A stretch of DNA of 56,782 nucleotides from Chara braunii. Taxonomy: Eukaryota > Streptophyta > Charophyceae > Charales > Characeae. The translations under genes and the position numbers were made by a program. The stretch is from assembly GCA_003427395.1 (NCBI GenBank), contig BFEA01000149.1:1797276-1854057 (forward strand). Direction: 5' to 3'. Of this stretch, positions 10,721-20,798 are shown one piece after another. The notes under the pieces were generated by a model. It saw nothing but the letters and a program-made list of their open reading frames with translations. It made no database searches and had not been told where the DNA came from. The first letter of the stretch is position 1, and each line of letters begins with the position of its first letter.

Positions 10721-11827
10721 AACGCACCTTTTCCTTCCTTGATTTACAACTGTTGTTGGAAACAATGGCCCCGGCGACCTGGCTGATGATCTCAAACCGC
10801 AATACGACAACGCGTGTCGCGAAGCGCGAAAAGGGAGGTGTCGACGCGTGAGAGGGCAAAACCGCGAATGGAGACGTGGGCGATCGCGACGCGAAGGAGA
10901 TGGCAAGGCAAGCGATATGGCGATGAGGGAGAGGGAGAGAAGCGAGGTAGACGGCGGGGGAGATGGTAACGAGATGGCCGTGTCGCTGGCAAGGGCGGGT
11001 GGTACGGGCGCGCGACGGGCATTTTCGGTCGTGAGGGTTAGCGACACCAGCGATTGCCTGCTGCTTTGGACGATTGCAATGCCCACCTGCAAATTCGCAG
11101 AATGGCGCCACCATCATTCGAATGGCGGATACATCCGCGCGGGGCCCAAGAAACGAAAGTGGGCAGGATAAGTCACGCGGGATGACGCATTGGAACCGTC
11201 GATATCACGGTAAAATCCGTGCGGGCCCCGATAATTAAAAATGGGCGGAAAAGTTTGCGCTAGATGATGTGTTGGAACCGTCGATAGCACGGTGAAAAAA
11301 GGCCAGTCCTCTCAAAATCACGGCCCGCCCTCCCGCGACGGTTTCGGATCGCGCGATTTTGTGAGGACGGTCCGTCAAAAAAGTGACCGCCTGATGTCAC
11401 AGCCCCCGACGAGGCAGTCCGCCATTACTGACCCTGCGGTGGGCAGCTGAAGGGCCCCTCAAGCCCCACTCACTCCACTCACCGTTCTCCTGTCGGGCAC
11501 CAAACGTATGGGGGTGGTTGTCACACCCATTCTCTGGTGTCATTTCTTACGTGTGCTGCCTTTGCGACGCGTCCGCCATCGCTCGAAGTCGCCGGCATCA
11601 TATCGCAAGCCCCTTGCGCGTCCAGGCCCTCGTTCTTCCAGCAATCATCGACAACGGGGGGTGCTAACGAAAACGTCACGCGACTGTAGACCTTGCGCGT
11701 CGTCCTGTTCGCGTTGTGCTCTTCTTGCGTCGGCTGGTAGCGTTTGTCGACTCACAGGTCAGTAAGAAGCCCACGCCCCTTCACCATTTCAAGCCCCCAC
11801 CTCTTCCCATTGCCCTTCCGCTCCTTC
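10721..11827. other. no gene seen; short tandem duplication near 11125-11300
   Basis: A block with GGGCCC and TGGAACCGTCGATA occurs at about 11125-11212 and again at about 11215-11296, offset about 82 bp at the TGGAACC anchor. A GCGGATACATCCGC palindrome, a variant of the dispersed palindrome, is at 11125-11138. No convincing coding region is present. Confidence 0.55.
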
Positions 11828-12440
11828 GACCGTGCAAGTCTTGTTCTCTTCCACCACCTCCTCCGCCAATCACGCGCGCACGATCTTGAGCGCACGACGC
11901 CCACCGATCACAACCACGGAAGACCCCATGCAGTGACACACGCTGACGTCATCATCTTGCACATGACGTCAGCGACGGGCAATAGCTTGCGGCTTTCACA
12001 GTCATCGCCCTCGAGTCTTGGCGTCCTCAACATCACTTGTTGGCGTCCTCAACATCGCTTGTTGGCGTCCTCAACATCGCCCTCGATTCTTGGCGCCCTC
12101 TGACGACCGCATCTGACGCGTGGAGAAAGTCGCATCGCCCTCGATTCTTGGCTTGCGGCTCGTGGGTCGTCTTCCGCCTAGTCTACTCAGGATATCGCAA
12201 TGCAGTCGGTCGTGCGAGTCTTCTTCTACATCACCGCCTGCTCCGTCAATCACGCACGAGTTGACATGTGCGCGATCTTGAGTCCACGATGTCCGCAGCT
12301 CACAACCACGAAAGTTTCCTTCCGCTGACACATGCTGACGTCACCATCTTGCGCATGACGTCTGGAATTCGAAATGGCTTGCGGCTTTCGCAGTCAAGAT
12401 CGTCGGACGCCTCCGACGACCGCATCTGACGCATGGACGA
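11828..12440. repeat. tandem duplication of about 380 bp with TGACGTCA boxes
   Basis: The order GTGC[A/G]AGTCTT.., CAATCACGC.., GATCTTGAG.., ACAACCACG.., GCTGACGTCA[T/C]CATCTTGC, CATGACGTC, GCTTGCGGCTTTC occurs twice, at about 11828-12000 and 12208-12395. A 22-bp unit containing GTTGGCGTCCTCAACATC is repeated three times at about 12013-12080. No gene is recognised. Confidence 0.75.
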
Positions 12441-12483
12441 AGTTTCATCGCCGTTGCTTCTTGTCGTCCTCAACATGGCGATA

Positions 12484-12635
12484 TGTGATCACCGTTGCGA
12501 CAAAACAGCATCCGATAGACGTCAACCTCGGAGACGTCATCTGAAAAAACGCGTGTCGATCGACTTTCAGATCCCGTCCATCCATCTCCGGTGTTGACGT
12601 CTATCGGATGATGTCTTATCGCAGCGCTGATCACA
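12484..12635. mobile_element. hairpin (MITE-like) element
   Basis: A 152-bp inverted repeat. The left arm begins TGTGATCACCGTTGCGA and contains CATCCGATAGACGTCAAC. The right arm contains GTTGACGTCTATCGGATG and ends GCTGATCACA. The centre holds CTGAAA and TTTCAG arms. There is no coding capacity. Confidence 0.75.
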
Positions 12636-13684
12636 TCATCCCATGTTCCCGATAGTTGGAAGCCTCACGACAAACGAGCACCTCCAACAGGAATCGCACG
12701 TGTCGCACACACAGCCAACAGTGGCAAAGCCAGCCATCCACAACGTTCAGCGACGACCCGTTGCGCACAACGGATACCCATGGCGAATCCGAAACATCCC
12801 AGATTACCACCGATCACGCAACATCCCACCGCCAAGGACCAACTTCGAGCTCGTTTCCGATCGACTCGGTGATTGAACATGTCCATCGTGGTTGTGGACG
12901 ACATCAGGATCTTTTTCTTGTTGTCTTGAACGCTCCCTGTCTCATCGACCGTTCTCGCACACGCAGCTAGCAATGAGGAACCGCCACGCAACCGGGCGCG
13001 AGACGCCGAACATGCATCGGCAACATTTTGGATATGGAACTAGCGCTTACAAGTTCCATCGCGCCCACAAGAAAACGTCACAGCACCGCCGCCCGTGCGG
13101 CAGCCCGTCCCCTCGCCACGATTCGTTTTGGGCGAACTCTGACGTGGACAATCCTCGCGACGATTACAGTCTCGAAATCTGAGCTGAAGGAACGCACCAA
13201 TAGCCTCGTGGAACGATCAGCTCTCGATCCACGCCGATCACATTTCGATTCCAATTAATCGCGGTCGCATGTTCCGGAGCAGCTTAGGGAGGCGTGCGCG
13301 GGATTGCAGCGGGAGTGAGAGAGTGCTGTTCGTGCCACTTGTTCCGGATGGAGTTCGGATTCATCCGAGCACGGGATGAAGGCAATAGTAGATGTCATTT
13401 GCGATGCCAGTGGTTGGATGACTATGCCCCCCTTACATCCGACCCATTGTTTTCACGCAACGTCCCCCCATCGAGAGTTTTGAGGCGACCCCCTGTCCAT
13501 GACAACCCGCCACTCATGACTTTTGTCGGTGTTCTTTGTCTCCCACGAGGGGTTATGCAATTCTCAGGCTCGACGTTTTTGTTCACCGACATTGTTTACG
13601 ACGGTCTCGTCTTCCGTATGTCTTTCCATGTGTTCGTGTTGTGTAGGGAGTTTAATGTCGTCGAGTCCTTCGACAAGCATCGCA
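12636..13684. other. no certain gene; upstream region of the 13685 frame
   Basis: Several open frames overlap without consistent protein character. One palindrome copy lies at 13354-13368. Part of the frame of the next gene is open back to 13523, but no ATG there is persuasive. Confidence 0.45.
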
Positions 13685-14635
13685 ATGACACCCGAGAACC
13701 ACATGCGCTTAGCGAAACCCTTTCCACATTGTGCGAGATCGTTGCGGCATCATGACGCTCAAACATGGATCGACGATGCAACCGAGGACGACTTCGTGGA
13801 TGACCCATGGACGACCGTCGTCCCTTACATGAACCGGCATCTCGACGAATGGAACGAAAATGACTGGAAGACAATGGAGCGTTCCTGCCCATGGGCAAGC
13901 CATTACAAGTTTGCCAACATGTTGGAGTTCGGGAGCCTCATTGCACTGCCTGATGGTGTCCTCCATCGAAAGACCCTGGACGATAAGGGTAAACCGGTCC
14001 GCTTCCGTACCAGCTTCAGACGTCGCCTCCACTGCGAGTACATCACATCTTTGCCACGAACTTGGGGAAGTTCGCAGAAGCAAGAGTTGGTGGACTGCAC
14101 TCGTCATTGTTCATTCTTGGAACATTACCCACCCCGTTGCCCAGGGACTTCTCCACAAGCTCTGTCGTACTATTGTGTGCGGTTGACGGATGAAGGATGT
14201 CTTTTCGCAAGAGTGTTATGTGTGGCTTCTTCAAGCAAAAGCAGGAAACTTGTGGATGCAGTTGTGCTTGTGTCACGCAACGAGATGGTACTTCAGGGAT
14301 CTAAGTTCAAGGCGGTCATGCCTCGCCCAGATGTAGATGGGCGGTCGGACTTGGTGAGAGCAGGTCAGGTAAGAGTTTTTTTGTCATTGTGGGATGATGT
14401 GGAAAATAAAGTGTCTGAAATACGTGACTGTATAGGGAATTCCTTAGCACGACGAGGAGGGTTTGTCAGGATGAAATACATGTCCGTGTTTTCGGAGAAC
14501 GCAACAGTCGACGAGCCGAGGATCCATGTGTATGGATCATCTATGAATGCTATGTATGGCTTCCGTTCACGACCACGTCCGCGGGAAAGCCCGTATGTCA
14601 CAAGATACGGACGTGTGGTCAGACCTTGTGTTTAA
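13685..14635 (+). CDS. unrecognised protein, about 316 aa
   Basis: The frame is open from 13523, and I start at the ATG at 13685 (MTPENHMRLAK). The protein has an acidic Trp-rich patch (WIDDATEDDFVDDPW), a central basic/hydrophobic region, and a tail reading RPRPRESPYVTRYGRVVRP. A tail of the type T-R-x-G-R-V-x-(R/K)-P is common in polyproteins of plant LTR retrotransposons, so this may be a retroelement-derived fragment. No integrase or reverse transcriptase motif is visible. No family is recognised. Downstream, the text after the stop starts the GACTCCCTCATGACGACTACAG motif that recurs in the tandem repeats at 15.6-16.4 kb. Confidence 0.4.
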   Translation: MTPENHMRLAKPFPHCARSLRHHDAQTWIDDATEDDFVDDPWTTVVPYMNRHLDEWNENDWKTMERSCPWASHYKFANMLEFGSLIALPDGVLHRKTLDDKGKPVRFRTSFRRRLHCEYITSLPRTWGSSQKQELVDCTRHCSFLEHYPPRCPGTSPQALSYYCVRLTDEGCLFARVLCVASSSKSRKLVDAVVLVSRNEMVLQGSKFKAVMPRPDVDGRSDLVRAGQVRVFLSLWDDVENKVSEIRDCIGNSLARRGGFVRMKYMSVFSENATVDEPRIHVYGSSMNAMYGFRSRPRPRESPYVTRYGRVVRPCV

Positions 14636-14639
14636 GGGA

Positions 14640-15588
14640 AAAGGAGACTCCCTCATGACGACTACAGTTGACACCGGCTTCGTGGCATTTGAACTAGCAC
14701 TGCAGACTTGCGAAGGTGACGTTCTATAAGTGTTTCGGATTCATCCGAATCATCAATCAAATACATGCGGGTGCACCCAACGTTGAACGCGATGCATGAA
14801 GGTTTCCCCAAGGACGATCCTTGGCCGAACAACAACCCGTCAGATTCGGTCTGTGCGACTCGCTAACAGCACACCGTCGAGTTTATTTTCTTGCACACCT
14901 TCGAGGCAAGCGAGGCTTCCAAACAGTCCACCGCCCTTTAGATCATCGGCACTGCCATGTTTCATAATTGTCCGCGATGGTTTTCTGATAGGACGCCATG
15001 AAATGTGGTGCCCGTGTCCATGGCCCTCTGTGCAACAGCCGATGCATGGCAGAAAGTGATGTGAGCGACGCCGACCGAGGCTGCAATCATGCATGTCCAG
15101 CATGACATCTTGTGTCTCGGATTCATCCGAAGTCACCGGCTGCACAAGCATTTTCATTCTCATCCCCGAAAAAGTCGTCTGTTTCCCTGGACACCTGCTG
15201 AAAGAAACTGCTCTTTCCGTCAATACGCTGCATACGGGCCGATGATCAGCAGCCGCGCAAAATACATAGCACGTCCCGATTGAAAAATCGTCGGGTCATT
15301 TTCTCTCGACGGCGAAGGCTCGTGATCACCCCCGGCAAGGGCGACGATGGTTTTCGGATTGGATGCCATGAAATGTGGTGCCATGTCCAAAGCCCTCTGT
15401 GCAACAGCCGCTGCCAGGCCGAAAGTGACGTGGCAACGCTGGCCGACGCTGCAATCTACCTTGTCCGGCATGTCATCTTGTGTCTCGGATCCATCCGAGC
15501 TTGTTCCTTCTCGTCACCGGATGATCAGCACCTGTACAGAACACAAAAACACTTCCCGATTGGAACATCGTGGGGAAATTGCGTTGTC
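14640..15588. repeat. local duplication of about 180 bp, offset about 365
   Basis: A block at about 14970-15135 (GCCATGAAATGTGGTG.., CCCTCTGTGCAACAGCCG.., CATCTTGTGTCTCGGAT) recurs at about 15335-15500. Both copies end in the dispersed palindrome (15117-15130 and 15484-15499), so the palindrome was duplicated with its flank. Another copy is at 14734-14749. Confidence 0.8.
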
Positions 15589-16400
15589 GACTCCCACATG
15601 ATGATTACAGTGAACAGCGGCATGATGGCATGTCCGCCTCTCCGATTTGGGTCTAACGGTGGATTGCGTCAAATCTGCTCTCAAAGATCCACACCGCAGA
15701 GGGGGGCCAGCAATCGACCACTGCTTGCTTGTAAAACATTATATGGTGTGTCGATACAACCGACATTCGGAACTGGTCGGTGAGCATCTGGTGCTACGCC
15801 AAAAAGTTCGTCATGTGGCCTCGATATTCCTCCGCGATTGCTCATTTTGGGGTTCTAGCGTTACAGACTCCCTTATGATGACTACATTTAACAGCGGCAG
15901 GGTAGCAGGTCCCCTTCTCCGATATGGATCTCACGGTGGAGTGCGAAACTCTGCTCTCAAAGATTCAGACCGGGAAAGGGGGCCAGTTATCAACCACTGC
16001 TTGCTTGTAAAACATCATATCGTGTGTCAATACAATCGACATTCGGAACTGGTCGGTGAGCATCTGGTGCTATGCCAAAAAGTTCGTCATGCGGCCGCGA
16101 TATTCCCCCTCGATTGCTCATTTTGGGGTTCTTGCGTCATAGACTCCCTTATGATGACTACAGTTAACAGCGGCAGGGTAGCAGGTCCCCTTCTTCGATA
16201 TGGATCTCACAGTGGAGTGCGAAACTCTGCTCTCAAAGATCCAGACCGGGAAAGGGGGCCAGCTATCAACCACTGCTTGATCGTAAGGCATCATATGATC
16301 TGTCCATTACATCGACATTCGAAACTGTTTGGTGAGCATCTGGTGCTACGCCAACAATTTCCGAACACGACCGCGAGGTTGCCTAAGAGTGTTTTTGCCA
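15589..16400. repeat. 276-bp tandem repeat, about three copies
   Basis: The anchor GACTCCC..ATGATGA.TACA begins at 15589, 15866 and 16142, giving periods of 277 and 276. Copies two and three are very similar, while copy one and the end of copy three are more diverged. Confidence 0.9.
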
Positions 16401-16558
16401 CCCCACAGCACAGACCGCTGACTGTTTGGCACTGCGGGAAGGTTGTCAATTTCTTACAACGCGGAAGACTCGTGATCACTTCCATCGTCTGTATGCGTGT
16501 TGATGGTGCTCGGCATTGCATACTTGACGCACTGGTGGTGTGCGCTGCAATTGTCTAA
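15743..16558 (+). CDS. repeat-encoded open frame, 92-residue tandem units
   Basis: The frame is open from 15647, and the first ATG is at 15743. It runs through a 276-bp tandem DNA repeat without a stop, because 276 is a multiple of three. Each unit encodes NRHSELVGEHLVL, then DSLMMTT, GRVAGPLLRYGSH and a basic RERGP stretch. The third unit decays after about 16390. The unit has no known fold. The open frame could simply reflect the repeat length, so coding status is uncertain. The units are preceded by a partial copy near 14645. Confidence 0.3.
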   Translation: MVCRYNRHSELVGEHLVLRQKVRHVASIFLRDCSFWGSSVTDSLMMTTFNSGRVAGPLLRYGSHGGVRNSALKDSDRERGPVINHCLLVKHHIVCQYNRHSELVGEHLVLCQKVRHAAAIFPLDCSFWGSCVIDSLMMTTVNSGRVAGPLLRYGSHSGVRNSALKDPDRERGPAINHCLIVRHHMICPLHRHSKLFGEHLVLRQQFPNTTARLPKSVFATPQHRPLTVWHCGKVVNFLQRGRLVITSIVCMRVDGARHCILDALVVCAAIV

Positions 16559-16606
16559 ATCCCACGGGATTTAAGTGTCTCGGATGCATCCGACATAAGA
16601 ACCTGC

Positions 16607-16917
16607 GACGATGCGGACTTGCCAATATTTACCTGCATCATTGTATCGGATTCATCCGACTCTAAAATCAGTTACATATTTGCGCACCCGCAATTTCTAC
16701 AACATGTCTGATCGGTGACGGACAAAGCTTGTAGTCCGGTTCAAGGCTGGCTGTGCACGTCTAATGTCAAGTCCGATATTTGCGTGCGTCGTTGCGTCGG
16801 ATTCACCCGACTCTAAAATATGTTACGTACTTGCGGGCCCGCCATTTCTACACCACACATGTAAAATCGGTGCGGGTCAAGGCTTGTCGTCCGGTTCAAG
16901 GCTGGCTATGCACTGTC
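16607..16917. repeat. tandem duplication of about 155 bp
   Basis: Two units share CGGATTCA[T/C]CCGACTCTAAAAT, TTGCG.[A/G]CCCGC.ATTTCTACA and CCGGTTCAAGGCTGGCT. The palindrome is part of the duplicated unit. Confidence 0.85.
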
Positions 16918-17423
16918 TTTCTGTTTCGTTGCGCTGCCCTCTATAGTGTTCCCCAACTACCGGACGCGCGTCTCTGTCGCTTTATCATTGCCAAAGTCCA
17001 ACAACTACCTCGGCTGCGATTTGGGTCAACGTTTGTTGCTCTGCTCGCAGGGAAAAGTGGAACGCTTCTCAACACATGCTTCACTAGTGTGATACGACGA
17101 TGGTCGATCAAGACTTCCCTCCCACGCCAGCTTGCCTTCCTTTACGTTTTCGGCAGAAATTGGCTGGGAAGGGATTGGTTATGGGCGTTGGATTTCCGAG
17201 CAGTGCCGATAGTACTTCTTCTCGACTCGAGCCATGTGCTTCCTCTGGAAAACGGTCACGTGACTCAAACACTCAGCATCGGCGGAAAAGAACACGGTTG
17301 TCCACCACCACCGCGCATTCGTACATTTGACGTGACGTGCTCGAAGATCACATAAACACTGGAAGCGGGGGCCAGTTTCTTAGTGTCGATTGTACATCCA
17401 GAGTCTCTTCAGCATATTCTGAA
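16918..17423. other. no gene seen; upstream of the transposase-like gene
   Basis: Mixed sequence with short open frames. The frame of the next gene is open from 17337 but lacks an ATG until 17424. No promoter can be defined by eye. Confidence 0.45.
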
Positions 17424-19223
17424 ATGGCTGATGCTGGGATGTCGAGCTCCATACCCGAGGGGAATCTCGGTGACTGTAGTTATAGTGGGATGGAGTACGT
17501 GTATAGTGCGAATAACTGCACTACTGCTGGTTCATCCTTGGGAGTTGCCGATGGGGTTGATAGGGTTTCCTCGTCTACCCCTCTGCAGTGTCAGGAGAGT
17601 CAAGGACCGTCCACGGATGGAATCACTGAGTACTACTATTCACGAGATAGTCAGAGCTCGCGCTGTCTCTCCGAAGAGGACCGCCACATACGGTACATTT
17701 TGTCGGCGCCTATGCCCGGTGAAAGAAGACCCTATTCTATGGCAAACAGAGAATCGGCCAAAAAGACACAGCATCGGCGAGCTATGGGCAAACTCAGGAT
17801 GCAGTCACTTCAGGCAGTGCGAGGGATGCTCTGTTGTAGGCGGATGTGTTGCGCTGAACTAACAGCCGAAGATGTCAGGCCGGTGCGGGAGGCATTCTAC
17901 TCGAAAAGTTTCACGGAAAGGACGAAGTGGTGGCTGCAAACCATACATGACTTCACGGTTATGGAAGGTGGTGCTGAGCGGGTCAAGCCTGTAGCTTGCA
18001 AACGGAAGATGTGTGTGCAGGCATACTGTAACATTCTTGACATTTCTCGTAACACTTTCTATATTTACAAAAGGATGTACGATAACGGTGTTGTCGTTAG
18101 GGAGCATGGGCAGTCGAGTTTGTCTAAACGATCCAAAAAAGTCGCCACGATGCTTGCACTGTTGAAACGATTTATCGACGACCACACCGATAGTATGCCG
18201 AATGACATAGTCTGGAAAAACGGCGTTTGTCGTCATCGCCGTAGGATTCCTGCGGCATTCACAAAACGAGCAATTTACGAATCATTGCGCTCTGATCTTT
18301 TGATGTGCCACTCGGAAGTTGTGTCGGAGTCGACTTTCTACGCTATGTGGAGTAAGCACTTCTGGCACGTGAGTCTAGCTATGTCCAACACATTCACGAA
18401 GTGCGCAAAATGTATATTCTACAAGCAGTGCATTGCTAAGTCGAAGTACGAGAGGGACCGTAAAAAATCCAAAGATAGGATGCGGAAACATCAAGAGCTG
18501 CAAGCCAACCACAGGCTAGACTATAGCCGATGCAAAATGGATTCCATCTTGAGGCAGTCCGAGTGTTTGTGCATCATTATCGACGACATGGATCAAAAGA
18601 AAACTACCATACTGCATATAGGACAGGCTAACTACTCGAAGGACTTGCACCACGAGAGGATGATGAAGACTGGTCTCACGGCCGTTATGGTCCATGGTCG
18701 GGATCCGTCTATATATGTTTACACATATTTTCCTTACTACATACACGGCCCCAGCAGTACGGCGACGTGTCTAATGCGGACTCTAACGGAGATCCAATCC
18801 AGTGGGAAACCTCTACCGTCGTTTCTTCGTATTCAAGCTGACAACTGCTTCAAAGAAAACAAGAATAGATTCATCTGCGTATTGGCAACACTTCTTGTAA
18901 AGTTCGGGATTTTGAAGGAAATAAAAATTGGTTTTATGATAGTTGGACACACGCACACAGACGTCGATGCCACGTTTAGTGTTTTCTCCAAGAAACTCAA
19001 GGACAATGATGTCTACATAATTGATGAGTTGTTCCTTTTGCTAGAGTGGTCTCATAAGACTCCTCCGCGGTGTATTTTTCTTCATAGAATAGCAGACTGG
19101 AGAGGTTTTATTTACCCGCATGTTTCAAAGCGCATGACAGGGATTTCGAAACCTTATTTGCTAAAATTCTACATGATAGGTGATAATCCCGCCATGTCCT
19201 ATAAAGAGTTGCACGGACGCTAA
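17424..19223 (+). CDS. DDE-transposase-like protein (HTHTDVD family), C-terminus frameshifted
   Basis: The first ATG of a frame open since 17337 gives 599 residues. An N-terminal Ser-rich part is followed by a basic region and a Cys cluster CCRRMCC (137-143). Next come a helical region with CNILDISRNTFYIYKRMYD, a conserved DSMPND, and a second Cys pair CAKCIFYKQC. The core carries IIDDMD (first Asp near 387), LRIQADN (Asp near 473) and VGHTHTDVDATFS (Asp near 513 and 515). Three acidic sites spaced about 86 and 40 residues apart on an alternating strand/helix background fit an RNase H-fold DDE transposase. I recall similar VGHTH-D-D-FS proteins (DUF7869-type) in animals and algae. Family naming is from memory and not checked. 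The frame ends at TAA 19221-19223, but the conserved C-terminus continues one base over from about 19205. A diverged copy lies inverted at 27545-24974. Confidence 0.6.
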   Translation: MADAGMSSSIPEGNLGDCSYSGMEYVYSANNCTTAGSSLGVADGVDRVSSSTPLQCQESQGPSTDGITEYYYSRDSQSSRCLSEEDRHIRYILSAPMPGERRPYSMANRESAKKTQHRRAMGKLRMQSLQAVRGMLCCRRMCCAELTAEDVRPVREAFYSKSFTERTKWWLQTIHDFTVMEGGAERVKPVACKRKMCVQAYCNILDISRNTFYIYKRMYDNGVVVREHGQSSLSKRSKKVATMLALLKRFIDDHTDSMPNDIVWKNGVCRHRRRIPAAFTKRAIYESLRSDLLMCHSEVVSESTFYAMWSKHFWHVSLAMSNTFTKCAKCIFYKQCIAKSKYERDRKKSKDRMRKHQELQANHRLDYSRCKMDSILRQSECLCIIIDDMDQKKTTILHIGQANYSKDLHHERMMKTGLTAVMVHGRDPSIYVYTYFPYYIHGPSSTATCLMRTLTEIQSSGKPLPSFLRIQADNCFKENKNRFICVLATLLVKFGILKEIKIGFMIVGHTHTDVDATFSVFSKKLKDNDVYIIDELFLLLEWSHKTPPRCIFLHRIADWRGFIYPHVSKRMTGISKPYLLKFYMIGDNPAMSYKELHGR

Positions 19224-19530
19224 GTGGTTGCCCGAGGATGGTCCTCTTTACTGGTTCAAACAAACAGACAACGGTGGTTATGCTTGTCCGCAGCAACCTT
19301 TCGATCCTCTGCCGGTCCAACCGGCGTTCCTCGACGATTACAAAAACGGTTTGGAGGGTGTGAAGAGGTTTCTGGAAGTCTATGAAAAAAAAAGAGAAAC
19401 TTGGATGACTTTCCGAGACAAAGAGGTGACTAGAATAAATAGGGTTTTTCGGTTTTGGGAAGATCACGTCAAACACGAGGGGGACATTATCGACAACAGG
19501 GTGCCTTCGGCACCCATCACCGAATTCTGA
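19205..19530 (+). pseudogene. frameshifted C-terminal continuation of the transposase-like gene
   Basis: Immediately past the premature end, another phase reads CTDAKWLPEDGPLYWFKQ, matching the position and character of CTSPEWSAPVYCFKRD in the minus-strand relative. It continues through a Glu/Lys/Arg-rich helical stretch (GLEGVKRFLEVYEKKRETW) and ends at 19530. A single-base loss near 19205-19212 explains the shift. Either this copy is newly broken or the assembly has an error there. Confidence 0.6.
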
Positions 19531-19605
19531 CCAAAGGCCCCCCATGTCGTTGAAGACAGGAGTTCTTGCTCTGATTCGGATGCATCCGAATTACAGCGAG
19601 AACCT

Positions 19606-19857
19606 CTGTTCGTGGGTCTTCAGAGGGACAAGCCTAAGGCCAGCTTTGATCCTTTCGAAGATGTGCATGTCGACAGTTTTGTCATTATGCAACCATCAGA
19701 CGAGGACATGCATCAAGGAGTGCCTTTTTGGGTTGGCCAGGTTCGCAGTGAAGTTGACAAGAACGAAGATTCGCCAACTTACAACCAATTCAAAGTAGAG
19801 TACTGGGTTCCAATCGGAAAAGCGAACACACTAAGGGAATTGTATGCCGATGCCTAG
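19606..19857 (+). pseudogene. C-terminal module shared with the minus-strand relative
   Basis: This open piece reads DVHVDSFVIMQPSDEDMHQG, then VPFWVGQVRSEVD, SPTYN and EYW. The minus-strand piece at 25348-24974 has the same order: DVVKDQFVLLRPSQDDIDEG, VPVWMGRVISDVD, SPNFN and EYW. It lies just downstream of the frameshifted transposase C-terminus, separated by a stop at 19530 and a palindrome copy at 19574. It is probably the last part of the same ancestral protein. The pattern resembles a small beta-rich reader or linker domain, but that is not established. Confidence 0.5.
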
Positions 19858-20384
19858 GGAAAAAAATGGAAGAAAGCTCCGGGACACGAGGAAGAGTATT
19901 AACATGTCACAACCGTTGCGTTTTCTTGGATGAGACAAACGAGGACGAATGTCGGCGAGTCCTCTAGAAAGTTTACCACCGGTCTTGTGATTCCTCTGAA
20001 AGTAAGAAAAAATGTAACTCCCGCCCTAGAAAACGACGTTGGCGCTCAAACACAAAACGTTTCCGGAGAAGGGAGCGGGCAGGAGGCTACCTCATCGAGA
20101 GTGTGATGGTTGTCGTTTTTTCGTGAGAAGAACGTATTGCCATGCTGGCCTATGCACACCACGCTTGACTCCATGGAATACATCGCTTAATGATTTGTGC
20201 TCTCTGGGTTACGCGCTTCAAATCAACAAGAGTTCTTCATCAATTTTCGACATTGACCGTGGGGGAGTTTTGGTCGTCGTAGCATGACCTCGGGCTTTCG
20301 ATCCTGACCTTGATGTGACGCTTTTATTGTGACTTTTGTCTTTTGTAGTGTGCCGACTTTCCTCTTCTGACGTACTCCGAAAAC
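19858..20384. other. no clear gene; possible decayed tail of the transposase-like gene
   Basis: Traces of protein-like sequence continue for about 150 bases past 19857 (GKKWKKAPGHEEE, then stops). No complete frame follows until 20385. Confidence 0.4.
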
Positions 20385-20798
20385 ATGGATGAGATTTTGG
20401 GCTTTATTGAAATAAAAGTCCCTGGACCACTAGCGATCATCACAAAGGGAGGAGCGTTTCCTTTTCAATATGAGAGAATCTTCAGGATCGTAGCGGGAGG
20501 ACGGACAATGTTTGTCATCATGGTGAGGTTTACTGATCTGAACAATTTCGACATGCGCATATATGAGTGTCGGGGGGAAAATTGGATGCGAGGAGATTTT
20601 ACAAGAGCTTATGTAAAAGCTTCTGAAGTTCTTTTCGCCTTGAGACGTGTTATGCTCGGAGCAGGGGGTAACATTGAGGGTTTCTCGTTTGCCATCACGG
20701 AGTTTGAAGGTCTGCCTCAACCTCCAATCCCGGCTTGCATGGTGGAGGGTTCGACATGGGAACCGATAGTGAACGCTCTGCGAAGAGGCTTCTTCTGA
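20385..20798 (+). CDS. unrecognised 137-aa protein
   Basis: ATG at 20385, preceded by an in-frame-free stretch. The protein is compact and mixed alpha/beta in character: MDEILGFIEIKVPGPLAII, a hydrophobic strand MFVIMVRFTDLNNFD, then WMRGDFTRAYVKASEVLFAL and a C-terminal GSTWEPIVNALRRGFF. There is no signal peptide or transmembrane segment. It lies on the same strand about 0.5 kb after the transposase-like gene, so it could be a second gene of that element. The 3' half is duplicated at 21105-21325. The duplication preserves the coding text better than its flanks, which suggests it was once functional. No family is recognised. Confidence 0.5.
   Translation: MDEILGFIEIKVPGPLAIITKGGAFPFQYERIFRIVAGGRTMFVIMVRFTDLNNFDMRIYECRGENWMRGDFTRAYVKASEVLFALRRVMLGAGGNIEGFSFAITEFEGLPQPPIPACMVEGSTWEPIVNALRRGFF

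Larger units (their letters stand above)
13354..16810. repeat. palindrome cluster C (TCGGATNNATCCGA)
   Basis: Copies lie at 13354-13368, 14734-14749, 15117-15130, 15484-15499, 16580-16593, 16646-16659 and 16797-16810 (CACCC variant). The two central bases vary (TC, CC, GC) while the arms stay nearly fixed. Confidence 0.85.

Noticed and set aside
10566-11117. 183-codon minus-strand frame
   Set aside because: Mostly Ser/Leu from the (TC)n strand of the GA tract, with no ordered region of its own.
15743-16558. Known solenoid repeat protein (ankyrin, LRR, TPR or PPR) for the 92-residue units
   Set aside because: Unit length and sequence match none of these, and the unit lacks their signature residues.
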